Notes: generated from the sequence alone by a model not told the origin. A stretch of 64,000 bases of DNA from Salinisphaera sp040361255 (GCF_040361255.1 NZ_APNG01000004.1:1-64000); one strand, 5' to 3'; shown: positions 19,070-28,549, numbered from the stretch's first letter. Translations and numbers: made by a program.

Positions 19070-20188
19070 CTATAGCCAGCGCTTGCGACGAAAGAAAATG
19101 AGCATGACCGTCACCAGTGCGCCCATTACGCCGAGTACGATCGGATAGCCATAGCGCCAGCCCAGTTCCGGCATGTTCCAGGGGCTGGCGGTGTTGAAGT
19201 TCATGCCATACAGACCGGCGATGAACGACAGCGGCATGAAGATCGTCGCAATCAGCGTGAGCATGCGCATGATCTCGTTCAGGCGCATCGAGGCCAGCGA
19301 CAGATGGGTTTCCAGCAGGGCGCCCGTGGCGTCGTGATAGCTGTCGGCCAGATCGACCACGCGCCGGGCATGATCCTCCATGTCGCGGATATAGGGCCGG
19401 TTTTCGCTATGCACGACGGCATGTTCGCTGACCAGCCAGCGTTGAATGGTTTCATGCTGAGCACGCAGTGTCTTGCGCAACGTACTCAGCGCGCAGCGCA
19501 GATCGTGGATGACGCTAATCAGGTTATGGGTACGCGCTTCGAATATTTCGTCTTCCAGGCGCTCCAGGCGTTCGTCGTAGTCGGCCACCACGGCAAAACC
19601 GCTGTCCACCACCACGTCGGCCAGGGCATAGCCCAGATGATCAGCCTGGGCACGGCTACGCGCGGTGGCGATCGTATCGCCCATGGTTAACAGGCGTTCG
19701 CGTATCGGCGCGAAGATATCCTGGCCACCGGCATGAAAACTCAGTACGAATCCGGCGCCGATGAACAGGCTGATCTGCTGGATTTCCAGCGCCGCATCCA
19801 GATCCGTACGGGTGGGCGTGGCATGGGTGACGGGCAGCGCCAGGGTGATGAAGACCAGATCGGCATACGGGTCGAACTTGGGGCGCTGGCCGTGGTTGTG
19901 CACGTCTTCAAGCGCCAGCGGATGCAGATGGAATACCTCGCCCAGGCGGGCCAGGTCGGTGGTGCTGGGTTCGCCTTCGAAATGCAGCCAGCGCAGCGTA
20001 GCCGTTGGTTCGAGATGGGCGAGCGCGTTTTCGAGCGTGTCCGCGACATGCCCGCGGGCACCGTCCGGGCCACCGAAGGTCAGTGCATGAATGATCAGTG
20101 CCGGCGTTTCGACATCGCGCTTGCGCTCGATGAGCGCACCGGGGCGGGTGCCCGGCTTGGGATGATGAATACGGATATGACGCAGCAT
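19070..20188 (-). CDS. CorA-family divalent cation transporter
   Basis: A 372-residue CorA/ZntB superfamily protein. The large soluble N-terminal domain includes the conserved LHPLALEDV and DLVFITLALP-type strands and a long stalk helix. Two C-terminal membrane helices flank the signature YGMN (about residues 328-331) and a basic tail RRKRWL follows. The GMN motif marks Mg2+/Co2+/Ni2+ or Zn2+ transport; the substrate cannot be fixed. ATG 20188 is the only start that keeps the whole conserved N-terminal domain, but its ribosome site is weak and a start up to 25 codons later is possible. Confidence 0.88.
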   Translation of the reverse strand: MLRHIRIHHPKPGTRPGALIERKRDVETPALIIHALTFGGPDGARGHVADTLENALAHLEPTATLRWLHFEGEPSTTDLARLGEVFHLHPLALEDVHNHGQRPKFDPYADLVFITLALPVTHATPTRTDLDAALEIQQISLFIGAGFVLSFHAGGQDIFAPIRERLLTMGDTIATARSRAQADHLGYALADVVVDSGFAVVADYDERLERLEDEIFEARTHNLISVIHDLRCALSTLRKTLRAQHETIQRWLVSEHAVVHSENRPYIRDMEDHARRVVDLADSYHDATGALLETHLSLASMRLNEIMRMLTLIATIFMPLSFIAGLYGMNFNTASPWNMPELGWRYGYPIVLGVMGALVTVMLIFFRRKRWL

Positions 20189-20260
20189 GGCGCAAAGCGT
20201 TCAATGCGCGCGCGCCGGCGTCAAGTCGCCCGTGTTACTGACGGTAGCCATTCATGCCAT

Positions 20261-20965
20261 TCAGGCCCGGGCGACGGCATAGAGATCGACTCGTAGTGCA
20301 CCGGCGCGCCGCAGACAGGCCGCCAGCGCGCGCGCCGTATGACCCGTGGTGACCACGTCATCGACGATCGCGACGTGCGCACCGGTCAGGTCGTGGTGGC
20401 ATACAAAAGCATCGCGCACATTGGCCCGACGGGCGCTGGCGGCCAGCGTGCTCTGTCGCTGCGTGTTGCGGCCGCGTTGCACGGCGTGCACGGCCAGGGG
20501 CGTATCCAGCGGCCCGGCAATACGACGCGCGATGCGTTCGGCCTGATTGAAACCGCGCTCGCGCAAATTGCGCGCATGCAGCGGCACCGGTACCAGCCAA
20601 TCGGGCCGGTCGAGATCGCTGGCGACGATACGCTCGGCCAGCAGATCTCCCAGTACGCGGGCATGGGGCATACGGGCATTGAATTTCAAGCGCGTGATCA
20701 GCCAGTCCACGGGCGCTCGGTAGTGCAGCGCGGCCAGCGCCTGTTCGGCCAGCGGGCGGCAACGACAATCCCGGCAAACGCGCTCGGTCGCGGCCGTCGG
20801 CATGGCCAACGCACAGTGGTGACAGGCGGCATCGAGCCAGGGCAGATCGGCCTGGCAGTCGGCGCACAGATCGTGGGTCAGCGGTGCGGCGCCATGACAG
20901 AGCACGCAGGCTGGGCCGAACAGATGTGTTTGTACGGTTTTTGACCACCTGTAAAGGAAAGACAT
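20261..20965 (-). CDS. comF: ComF family phosphoribosyltransferase-like protein
   Basis: A 234-residue member of the ComF/GntX family, linked to DNA uptake or use of extracellular DNA in several bacteria. The N-terminal zinc-finger region has C-x2-C pairs at CVLC, CADC, CHHC and CRDC, all within the first 70 residues. The PRPP-binding loop VAIVDDVVTTGHTA lies near the C-terminus. ATG 20965 was chosen for the AGGCGG ribosome site 6 bp upstream; the in-frame ATG at 21106 lies inside bioB. It is divergent from bioB, the classic comF/bio arrangement. Confidence 0.9.
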   Translation of the reverse strand: MSFLYRWSKTVQTHLFGPACVLCHGAAPLTHDLCADCQADLPWLDAACHHCALAMPTAATERVCRDCRCRPLAEQALAALHYRAPVDWLITRLKFNARMPHARVLGDLLAERIVASDLDRPDWLVPVPLHARNLRERGFNQAERIARRIAGPLDTPLAVHAVQRGRNTQRQSTLAASARRANVRDAFVCHHDLTGAHVAIVDDVVTTGHTARALAACLRRAGALRVDLYAVARA

Positions 20966-21033
20966 TTTTCCGCCTTGACAGTGGGCCGCGCTTGGCCAAA
21001 CCTTTCGTATCCCATTTGCTCGTCGATACTGCC

Positions 21034-22095
21034 ATGACTCAAACCGCCGATGCCGCTGCTGTTCGCCACGATTGGCGTGCTGACGAGGTGCAAGCCTTGT
21101 TCGCACTGCCTTTCGCGGACCTGATCTATCGCGCCCAGAGCGCGCATCGGGCGCATTTCGATGCCAACGAGGTGCAGCTGTCGACGCTTATGTCGATCAA
21201 AACGGGTGCCTGTCCGGAAGACTGTGCCTACTGTCCGCAGAGCGTACGCTTCGATACCGGCCTCGAGCGCGAGGCGTTGTTGCCGCTGGAACAGGTCCGC
21301 GACGCGGCCCAGCGCGCGCGGGCCGCCGGGGCCACGCGCTTTTGCATGGGCGCGGCCTGGCGCAGCCCCAAGGATCGCGATCTGGAGAAAGTCATCGACA
21401 TGGTCCAGGCGGTCAAGGACGAAGGGCTGGAAACCTGCGTGACGCTGGGCATGCTCAAGGCGCGCCAGGCCGAAAAACTCAAGGCCGCGGGGCTGGACTA
21501 TTACAACCACAACCTCGATACCTCGCCGGAGTATTACCAGGACATCATCACTACACGCACCTACGAGGATCGCCTGGATACGCTCGGTCATGTGCGGGAT
21601 GCGGGCATCAAGGTATGTTGTGGCGGCATTGTCGGCATGGGCGAAACGCCGCTGGATCGCGCCGAGCTGCTATGCCAGCTGGCGAACCTGCCCGAGCATC
21701 CGCAGAGCGTGCCGATCAACAATCTGGTGCAGGTCGAAGGCACGCCGCTACACGGCGTCGATCCGATCGACGAGCTGGATTTCGTGCGTACGATTGCCGT
21801 GGCCAAGATCATGATGCCGGCCTCCTATGTACGGCTTTCCGCCGGTCGCGAGCAGATGTCGGAGGCGACCCAGACGCTGTGTTTTCTGGCTGGCGCGAAC
21901 TCGATTTTCTATGGCGATCAGCTACTGACCACGTCCAATCCCGCGCATCTCAAGGATCTGGCGCTGCTCGACAAGCTGGGCATGCAGCCCGAAGCCTCGC
22001 CCAAGTACAGCGATATCGACGCCGGCCACGCGCCGAGCGCCGATCGCGCGCCGCAGGGCGCACGTCAGCCAAGCGCAGCCGCCCGCGCCTCGTGA
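21034..22095 (+). CDS. bioB: Biotin synthase
   Basis: Radical SAM enzyme that inserts sulfur into dethiobiotin, the last step of biotin formation. It has 353 residues from ATG 21034. The [4Fe-4S] cysteines are C60, C64 and C67 (CPEDCAYC), and the stretches YYNHNLDTSPEYY, CCGGIVGMGE and the RLSAGREQM arginine region are intact. A C-terminal tail of about 25 residues rich in Ala/Pro/Ser goes beyond the conserved core. It overlaps bioF (GTGA), so the bio genes are translationally coupled. The leader contains TTGACA at 20975 but no convincing -10 or BirA operator. Confidence 0.96.
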   Translation: MTQTADAAAVRHDWRADEVQALFALPFADLIYRAQSAHRAHFDANEVQLSTLMSIKTGACPEDCAYCPQSVRFDTGLEREALLPLEQVRDAAQRARAAGATRFCMGAAWRSPKDRDLEKVIDMVQAVKDEGLETCVTLGMLKARQAEKLKAAGLDYYNHNLDTSPEYYQDIITTRTYEDRLDTLGHVRDAGIKVCCGGIVGMGETPLDRAELLCQLANLPEHPQSVPINNLVQVEGTPLHGVDPIDELDFVRTIAVAKIMMPASYVRLSAGREQMSEATQTLCFLAGANSIFYGDQLLTTSNPAHLKDLALLDKLGMQPEASPKYSDIDAGHAPSADRAPQGARQPSAAARAS

Positions 22096-23282
22096 GTGCG
22101 ACGCTGGCTGCCTATTGTGGCGAGCGCGTGGCCGCGGTACGCGCGGCCGAGCGCTTTCGCCGTCGACGCGTGATCGAAGGCGCGCATGCGCCGGTCGTGG
22201 TCGCCGACGGGCGCCGCTGTGTGAATTTCTGCAGCAACGATTATCTCGGCCTCGCCGCCGAGCCGGCGTTGGCACAGCGCATGGCCCGTGCCGGCGAGAC
22301 GCTTGGCACGGGCAGCGCGGCTTCGCAGCTGGTTACCGGCCATAACGCCGAGCATGCCGCGCTGGAAGCCGAACTCGCGGACTGGGTGGGGCGCGAGCGC
22401 GCGCTGGTTTTTTCGACCGGCTATGCCGCCAACGTGGGTGTGCTCAGCGCGTTGATGACGCGTGGCGACCATATCGTGGCCGATGCGCTCAATCATGCCT
22501 CGTTGATCGATGGCGCACGCCTGTCGGGCGCGCACAAGCATGTTTATGCGCACGCCGATGCCGCCGATGCGGCCCGTAAACTGGATGACTGCGGTGCCGG
22601 CAATCGCCTGCTGGTCACCGATAGCGTGTTTTCGATGGATGGCGATACCGCGCCCTTAGCGGCGCTGGCTGATCATGCCGATAGTCACGGCGCCTGGCTA
22701 ACCGTGGACGATGCCCACGGTCTGGGGGTGTTCGGCCGTGAGGGCGCAGGCCGGGTGGCCGAAGCCGGCCTGAACAGCCAGCGGGTTCCGCTGTTGCTGG
22801 CCACGCTCGGCAAATCGGTTGGCGCGGCCGGCGCGTTCGTCGCCGGTGACGAGGTGGTTATCGAGGCAATCCTGCAAAGCGCGCGCTCGCTGATCTTTTC
22901 TACCGCGCCGCCGCCGGCACTCGCCGCCGCGGCCCGACAAGGCGTGGCGATGGCACGGGCCGGTGATGATCGGCGGGTGCATCTCCTGGCCCTGATCGCG
23001 CGTTTTCGCGCCGGCGCGCGCGCGCTTGGTTTGCCGGTCAACGACTCGGATAGCCCTATTCAGCCGCTTATTCTCGGCGATGAAGCCCGGGCGCTGGCGG
23101 TTAGCGATGCGCTGCTGGCGCGCGGTTTTCTGGTCGGCGCCATTCGTCCGCCGACGGTCGCGCCGGGTAGCTCCCGGCTGCGTATCACCTTGACCGCCGG
23201 CCATAGCGAATCCCAGGTGGATGCGTTGTTGGACGCGCTCGCTGACGTGTTGGCCACGGCTGAAAGCCGGCGCAGCGCATGA
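22092..23282 (+). CDS. bioF: 8-amino-7-oxononanoate synthase
   Basis: PLP enzyme condensing pimeloyl-ACP/CoA with alanine. It has 396 residues from GTG 22092, which overlaps the bioB stop (GTGA); longer upstream in-frame sequence lies within bioB. Visible features are the CSNDYLGLA block (47-55), the cofactor-stacking GHNAEH region, DDAHGLGVFG (206-215) and the PLP lysine K241 in TLGKSVGAAGA. It overlaps bioH by ATGA. Confidence 0.95.
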   Translation: MSATLAAYCGERVAAVRAAERFRRRRVIEGAHAPVVVADGRRCVNFCSNDYLGLAAEPALAQRMARAGETLGTGSAASQLVTGHNAEHAALEAELADWVGRERALVFSTGYAANVGVLSALMTRGDHIVADALNHASLIDGARLSGAHKHVYAHADAADAARKLDDCGAGNRLLVTDSVFSMDGDTAPLAALADHADSHGAWLTVDDAHGLGVFGREGAGRVAEAGLNSQRVPLLLATLGKSVGAAGAFVAGDEVVIEAILQSARSLIFSTAPPPALAAAARQGVAMARAGDDRRVHLLALIARFRAGARALGLPVNDSDSPIQPLILGDEARALAVSDALLARGFLVGAIRPPTVAPGSSRLRITLTAGHSESQVDALLDALADVLATAESRRSA

Positions 23283-24064
23283 GCCTGCATGTGCAAAGCG
23301 TGGGCACGCAGGGGCCCGATCTGGTGTTTTTGCACGGTTGGGGCCTGTCGGCAAGGATCTGGGAATCCCTGGCGGCGCGGCTGAAGACGCGTTTTCGTTG
23401 TCATCTGGTGGATCTACCCGGTCACGGCGAAAGCCCGCCCGGGCCGACCGGGCTCAATAACTGGGTCGACGCGGTCATGGAAACCGTCGAGCGGCCCGCG
23501 GTGTTTGTGGGCTGGTCGCTGGGCGGGCTGATCGCGCTTGGCGCGGCCCGCCGGTATCCCGATCGGGTGGAGGGGCTGGTGCTGGTGGCCACGCTCGCGC
23601 GCTTCATACGCGAGTCGGGTAACAACTACGGTATGAAGCCGCAGGCCATCGAGGCGACGCGGCGCGGCCTGAGTGAGGATTTTTCCACGACCTTGAGCGA
23701 GTTTCTGATGCAGCAGGTGCTGGGCGAGCCGGGCGCGGCACGGGCAGTGCGCAGCCTGCGCAACGATCTCATGGACCAGCCGCCGGCGCGCGATGCGCTG
23801 GAGCGGGGCCTGGATATTCTCTTCGAGGCCGATTTTCGCGCGGTATTGGCCGATATCGCGCAGCCGGCGCTGGTGATTGCGGGCGCGCGCGATCGCATGG
23901 CGCACCCCGACGGCATGGCCGCGCTGGCCCATGCCTTGCCCAATGCGGCGTTCTGGTGCGTCGAGCGCGCGGCCCATGCACCGTTCATTTCTCATGAAAA
24001 GCCGTTTGCCGATCGTCTGGCTGCCTTTGCGAGCGATTGCGCGGACGATAGCGAGCGCGCATGA
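23279..24064 (+). CDS. bioH: Pimeloyl-ACP methyl ester carboxylesterase
   Basis: Alpha/beta hydrolase that releases methanol from pimeloyl-ACP methyl ester, ending the BioC-BioH chain-building phase. It has 261 residues. The catalytic triad is in place: S80 in GWSLGG, an Asp in AGARDRMA (about 205) and a His in RAAHAPFISH (about 233). The oxyanion region LHGWG is at 18-22. Overlaps bioD by ATGA. Operons of this type usually place bioC between bioH and bioD; it is missing here. Confidence 0.93.
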   Translation: MSLHVQSVGTQGPDLVFLHGWGLSARIWESLAARLKTRFRCHLVDLPGHGESPPGPTGLNNWVDAVMETVERPAVFVGWSLGGLIALGAARRYPDRVEGLVLVATLARFIRESGNNYGMKPQAIEATRRGLSEDFSTTLSEFLMQQVLGEPGAARAVRSLRNDLMDQPPARDALERGLDILFEADFRAVLADIAQPALVIAGARDRMAHPDGMAALAHALPNAAFWCVERAAHAPFISHEKPFADRLAAFASDCADDSERA

Positions 24065-24744
24065 GTGCGACCACGCTATTCGTGACCGGCACCGATACAG
24101 GGATCGGCAAGACCCGGGTGGCGGTTGCCTTGCTGAACGGGCTGCGCGCGGCCGGTTTTCGCGCGGTGGGCTATAAACCGGTCGCCAGCGGCTGCGAGGC
24201 GACGGCCGAAGGTTTGCGTAATGAGGACGCGCTGGCGCTTCAGGCCGCGAGCACGCCCGGCTGGGACTACAACGCCATCAATCCGATCGCGCTCGCCGAG
24301 CCGATCGCGCCGCATATCGCCGCTGCCGAGCAGGGCGTGACCATTGATACCGCCGTGCTGGATGCTGGCCACGCGCGTCTGGCCGCGGCCAGCGACTGGG
24401 TCGTGGTGGAGGGCGCGGGCGGCTGGCACGTGCCGCTCAACGCCGAAACCGACTTTGCCCAGTGGGTGGGCGCGCATCGCTGGCCCACGCTGCTGGTGGT
24501 GGGGATGCGCCTGGGCTGTGTCAATCATGCGCTGCTCAGCGCGCATGCAATCGCGCGCACGAACGCGCTGGCCGGCTGGGTCGCCAACCTGCTGCCCCCG
24601 CTGCAACCACGACTGGAAGCCAATATCGCTTGTCTGCAGCAGGCGATGCCGACGCCGCTGCGTGCGCGTCTGGCCTGTCATGCGCCGGCGGATACGCAGA
24701 TGAATCCCCAGCCGTGGCTCGCGCGTATAAGCAGGTGTGAATGA
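24061..24744 (+). CDS. bioD: Dethiobiotin synthetase
   Basis: ATP-dependent ring closure of diaminopelargonic acid to dethiobiotin. It has 227 residues. P-loop GTDTGIGKT at 10-18, the substrate Lys in GYKPVASGC, and VVEGAGGWHVPL (about 118-129) are all present. It closes the tightly overlapping bioBFHD cluster; bioA is not in the window. Confidence 0.95.
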   Translation: MSATTLFVTGTDTGIGKTRVAVALLNGLRAAGFRAVGYKPVASGCEATAEGLRNEDALALQAASTPGWDYNAINPIALAEPIAPHIAAAEQGVTIDTAVLDAGHARLAAASDWVVVEGAGGWHVPLNAETDFAQWVGAHRWPTLLVVGMRLGCVNHALLSAHAIARTNALAGWVANLLPPLQPRLEANIACLQQAMPTPLRARLACHAPADTQMNPQPWLARISRCE

Positions 24745-24808
24745 AGGCTGAATCGTTTGCCAGCACAATAGCGCTTCGCATAAACTCTCGGCCGGAGGAC
24801 ACGGCGGG

Positions 24809-25327
24809 ATGTCGAGCCGATACGAAACCACCGAACCGATGCGCCGCTTGGTCATTGCCCCGAACGGGTCGTTGTCGGTAGCGCAGGCACAGTGGTTTTT
24901 CATCGGCATGTGTGGCGTGTCGTTCGGTATCGCGGCTGTGCTGACGGTGTTCGGTCTATGGCTGATCTGGCCATTCGCCGGGCTGGAAATGGCCGCGCTT
25001 GGGGCAGGTCTCTACCTGAGTCTGCGCGACAACGGTTACCGTGAGGTCATATCGGTTTACGAGGATCGTATCGAGGTCGAAGCCGGCCTCAACGAGCCCG
25101 AACGGCGCTGGGAGTTTCCGCGTTTACTGACTCAGGTCCGGTTGAGTCCGGGCGTGTATCGGCATAGTCCGTCACGCTTGCTGCTGACCCGCCACGGCCA
25201 TGGCTGTGAGCTGGGGCGCTGCCTGAGCGAACAAGAACGGGAGAAGGTCGCCCGACGCCTGAAAGCGTGGGTGACCGCGCCGCAACTATCGTCACAGCAC
25301 GACGATGGTCGGCAACGTGTTTTATAG
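24809..25327 (+). CDS. DUF2244 family membrane protein
   Basis: A 172-residue protein with two adjacent membrane helices (about 28-50 and 52-72) and a soluble C-terminal part. Family resemblance is to DUF2244, often found at the head of cytochrome c oxidase clusters in Proteobacteria; a role in oxidase assembly or membrane function is inferred from that context only. It ends 9 bp before coxB and is probably co-transcribed. Confidence 0.78.
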   Translation: MSSRYETTEPMRRLVIAPNGSLSVAQAQWFFIGMCGVSFGIAAVLTVFGLWLIWPFAGLEMAALGAGLYLSLRDNGYREVISVYEDRIEVEAGLNEPERRWEFPRLLTQVRLSPGVYRHSPSRLLLTRHGHGCELGRCLSEQEREKVARRLKAWVTAPQLSSQHDDGRQRVL

Positions 25328-25336
25328 AGAGCGATT

Positions 25337-26767
25337 ATGAATAAAATCAGCATTCTGTCTCGATCGGGCCTGGCCGTGCTTGGGGCGTTGGCCGTCTCGC
25401 CGGCGCATGCGGCGTGGACGCTCAACATGAACGAGGGCGTCACCGACCTGACGAGCAAGGTCTTCGGCCTTCACATGCTGATTTTCTGGATCTGCGTGGT
25501 CATTGGCATCGGCGTTTTCGGCGCGATGCTTTATTCGGTCATCGTGCATCGCAAATCGCGCGGCTTCGAGGCCTCGCATTTCCACGAATCCACGGTGGTC
25601 GAAATCGCCTGGACGATCGTGCCGTTCATTATTCTGATCGCGGTTGCCATCCCGGCAGCCGGCACGCTGTTACAGATCGAGGATTCGAGCGACCCCGACA
25701 TGACGATCCGTGTGACGGGTCATCAGTGGCTGTGGGAATACGATTACGTCGACAGCAACGTGCATTTCTTCAGCCGCCTCGATCGTGACAGCGATCAGGC
25801 CCGTCAGCGCAACTCCGGTATCGATCCGAACACGGTCGACAACTACCTGCGTAACGTCGATAAACCGATGGTTGTGCCGGTGGATACCAAGGTGCGCCTG
25901 CTGCTGAGCGCCAGCGACGTAATCCACTCCTGGTGGGTGCCGGAACTGGGCGGCAAGAAAGACGCCATCCCCGGTTATATCAACGATATGTGGTTTCAGG
26001 CCAACGAAACTGGTGTCTACCGCGGTCAGTGCGCGGAGCTGTGCGGGCGCGGTCATGCCTTCATGCCGATCGTCGTGAAAGTGGTTTCGCAGGACGATTA
26101 CGACGCCTGGGTACGTGAGCAGGGCGGCAATCCGAACCCGCAATCCGATCTGGCCACCGGCCAGCCCAGCACCAACCAGGCCAACGCGCAGGCCCAGACC
26201 TCGGCCGATGAAAGCGCGACCGCCGGCACGGCCACCGAAGCGCGTACCGAAGACGGCAGCACCAACGATCCGCAGGCGGCCGAGGAAAGCATCGTGGGCG
26301 TCGGCGAGTCCGACGACCAGGGCGGCGACAGCGCCGAACAGAAAGAAGCCGAAGCCTCGTCCGATCGTGGCTCGCCGAAGGTGCCGGACCCGGATCAGCA
26401 AGATCAGTCGTCGGCTGACGGCAACGATCAGCAGGACGATGCCGCGGCCGCAGGCGACGAAATGTCGCGCGACGAGTTGATGAGCCAGGGCAAGCAGGTG
26501 TACGGCAACCTCTGTGCAGCCTGTCATCAGCCGGATGGCAGCGGCATGTCGGCAGCGGGTTTCCCGGCCATGAAGGGCAGCGCGGTTGCCACCGGCGACG
26601 TCGATGCGCATATCGGCCAGGTTCTCAATGGCAAGGGCGCGATGCCACCGTACAAGGGGTCGCTCGACGATACGCAGATCGCGGCCGTCGTCACATACGA
26701 GCGCAACGCATTTGGTAACGATACCGGCGACGTGGTGCAGCCTTCCCAGGTTGCCGCGCAGCGATAA
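25337..26767 (+). CDS. coxB: Cytochrome c oxidase subunit II with C-terminal cytochrome c domain
   Basis: Accepts electrons from cytochrome c and passes them to subunit I. It has 476 residues. Signal peptide 1-26 (SPAHA cleavage region), two membrane helices (about 46-70 and 90-110), then a CuA cupredoxin domain with H197, C232, C236, H240 and M243. A linker of about 115 residues (265-380), made mostly of D, E, Q, S, A and T, leads to a cytochrome c domain with heme motif CAACH (393-397) and candidate axial M436 (GAMPPY). This subunit IIc layout resembles caa3-type oxidases; the linker is unusually long and acidic. Confidence 0.95.
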   Translation: MNKISILSRSGLAVLGALAVSPAHAAWTLNMNEGVTDLTSKVFGLHMLIFWICVVIGIGVFGAMLYSVIVHRKSRGFEASHFHESTVVEIAWTIVPFIILIAVAIPAAGTLLQIEDSSDPDMTIRVTGHQWLWEYDYVDSNVHFFSRLDRDSDQARQRNSGIDPNTVDNYLRNVDKPMVVPVDTKVRLLLSASDVIHSWWVPELGGKKDAIPGYINDMWFQANETGVYRGQCAELCGRGHAFMPIVVKVVSQDDYDAWVREQGGNPNPQSDLATGQPSTNQANAQAQTSADESATAGTATEARTEDGSTNDPQAAEESIVGVGESDDQGGDSAEQKEAEASSDRGSPKVPDPDQQDQSSADGNDQQDDAAAAGDEMSRDELMSQGKQVYGNLCAACHQPDGSGMSAAGFPAMKGSAVATGDVDAHIGQVLNGKGAMPPYKGSLDDTQIAAVVTYERNAFGNDTGDVVQPSQVAAQR

Positions 26768-26801
26768 GTAGACCGTTCGCACGACGGTTCAGGAGTTTGC
26801 G

Positions 26802-28433
26802 ATGAGCACTGTCAATCCGACTGATACCCACCACGATCATCACGATCACCACCACGGCCCGGTGACCCTGGCCGATGGCGTGTGGCCGTGGATGAAGCGC
26901 TGGATCGGTACCACCAACCATAAGGATCTGGGTACGCTGTACCTGATCTTTTCGTTCACCATGCTGTTCATCGGCGGGCTGATGTCGCTGGTGATTCGCG
27001 CCGAACTGTTCGCCCCCGGCATTCAGTTCGTCGACCCCGGCTTCTACAACGAAATGATCACCCTGCACGCACTGGTGATGATTTTCGGTGGCGTCATGCC
27101 GGCGTTCGTGGGTCTGGCCAACTGGATGGTGCCGATGATGATCGGCTGTTCCGATCTGGCGCTGCCACGCGTGAACAACTGGGGCTTCTGGATTCTGCCC
27201 TTTGCGTTCACCATGCTGCTGGGCACGCTGTTCGTCTCCGGTGGCGCGCCGGCTTCGGGCTGGACCATGTATCCGCCACTGGTCATGCAGACCGGTAATG
27301 CCTTGCCGCTGATGGTGTTCGCCATCCATCTGGCCGGTATTTCCTCGATTACCGGTGCGATCAACATCGTGGTCACCATCCTGAACATGCGCGCGCCGGA
27401 TATGCCGCTGCTCAAGATGCCGCTGTTCGTGTGGACCTGGCTGATTACCGCCTATCTGCTGATCGCGGTGATGCCGGTGCTCGCCGGCGCGGTCACCATG
27501 ATCCTGACCGACCACTTCTTCGGCACCACCTTCTTCGATGCCACCGGCGGCGGCGACCCGGTCCTGTTCCAGCATATCTTCTGGTTCTTCGGGCACCCCG
27601 AGGTCTACATCATGATTCTGCCGGCCTTCGGCATTGTCTCCACGATCATCCCGGCCTTTGCGCGCAAGCCGCTGTTCGGGCATGACTCGATGGTCTATGC
27701 CGTGGCCTCGATCGCGTTCCTGTCGTTCATCGTCTGGGCGCATCACATGTTCACCGTGGGCATGCCGGTATCGGCTGAACTGTTCTTCATGTTCGCGACC
27801 ATGCTCATCGCCGTGCCCACGGGCGTGAAGGTCTTCAACTGGGTCGCCACCATGTGGCGCGGCTCGATGACCTTCGAAACACCGATGCTGTTTGCCCTGG
27901 GCTTCGTGGTGCTGTTCACCATCGGTGGCTTTTCGGGCCTGATGCTCGCGCTCACGCCGGTGGACTTCCAGTACCACGACTCCTACTTCGTGGTTGCGCA
28001 CTTCCACTATGTGCTGGTGCCGGGCGCGATCTTCTCGATCATCGCCGCCATCTACTACTGGATTCCGAAGTGGACCGGCGTGATGTACAACGAAAAGCTC
28101 GGCCAGTTCCATTTCTGGTGGAGTGCGGTTTGGATCAACGTACTGTTCTTCCCGCAGCACTTCCTGGGTCTGGCCGGTATGCCGCGTCGTATTCCCGACT
28201 ACGCCACCCAGTTCACCGATTTCAACGTGATCTCGTCGATCGGTGCGCTGATGTTCTTCCTCGGCCAGTTCGTGTTCATTTACAACATGATCATGTGCAT
28301 GCGCGGCGCGGGTAAGAAAGCTACCGGCCGTGTCTGGGAAGGCGCGCGCGGTCTCGAATGGACGGTGCCGTCGCCGGCGCCGTACCACACCTTCGAGCAG
28401 CCGCCGAAGATCGACCCGCGTGAGCTGGCATAG
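26802..28433 (+). CDS. coxA: Cytochrome c oxidase subunit I
   Basis: Catalytic heme-copper subunit that reduces oxygen and pumps protons. It has 543 residues with about 12 membrane helices. It opens with a His/Asp-rich stretch (HHDHHDHHHG, 9-19) that could bind metal. Family blocks seen: GTTNHKDLGTLY, FGHPEVYIMILPAFG (contains a CuB ligand and the conserved Glu/Tyr), WAHHMFTVGM and HDSYFVVAHFHYVL (heme and CuB His). It follows coxB by 34 bp. The assembly type is A-family aa3. Confidence 0.97.
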   Translation: MSTVNPTDTHHDHHDHHHGPVTLADGVWPWMKRWIGTTNHKDLGTLYLIFSFTMLFIGGLMSLVIRAELFAPGIQFVDPGFYNEMITLHALVMIFGGVMPAFVGLANWMVPMMIGCSDLALPRVNNWGFWILPFAFTMLLGTLFVSGGAPASGWTMYPPLVMQTGNALPLMVFAIHLAGISSITGAINIVVTILNMRAPDMPLLKMPLFVWTWLITAYLLIAVMPVLAGAVTMILTDHFFGTTFFDATGGGDPVLFQHIFWFFGHPEVYIMILPAFGIVSTIIPAFARKPLFGHDSMVYAVASIAFLSFIVWAHHMFTVGMPVSAELFFMFATMLIAVPTGVKVFNWVATMWRGSMTFETPMLFALGFVVLFTIGGFSGLMLALTPVDFQYHDSYFVVAHFHYVLVPGAIFSIIAAIYYWIPKWTGVMYNEKLGQFHFWWSAVWINVLFFPQHFLGLAGMPRRIPDYATQFTDFNVISSIGALMFFLGQFVFIYNMIMCMRGAGKKATGRVWEGARGLEWTVPSPAPYHTFEQPPKIDPRELA

Positions 28434-28450
28434 CCGGACAGGGAGCGACA

Positions 28451-28549
28451 ATGTCGCCTAAACGCAAGAATGCGGTGCTCGCGATTGCACTCGCGGGCAT
28501 CGCCATCGGTGTTTATGTTGCCTTCTTCTTCGAGATGGCGGCACGCTAG
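28451..28549 (+). CDS. Small single-helix protein between coxA and coxC
   Basis: A 32-residue frame starting MSPKRKNAVLAIAL and ending EMAAR. A GGGAG ribosome site lies 6 bp upstream. A basic N-terminus (KRK) precedes one hydrophobic helix (residues 8-27), so it should sit in the inner membrane with a short periplasmic end. Small proteins at this exact position are found in other proteobacterial cox clusters and have been called oxidase small assembly proteins; I infer that role by position and size. It occupies the place where cox11/ctaG is usually found. Confidence 0.7.
   Translation: MSPKRKNAVLAIALAGIAIGVYVAFFFEMAAR

Noticed and set aside
20930..21033. BirA operator upstream of bioB
   Set aside because: GTACGGTTTTTGACCACCTGTAAAG has a vague symmetry but the half-sites do not match the TTGTAAACC/GGTTTACAA pattern in order or spacing.
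26691..28451. 586-codon His/Asp-rich frame antisense to coxA
   Set aside because: Its odd composition is the mirror of hydrophobic coxA codons; coxA is unmistakable.
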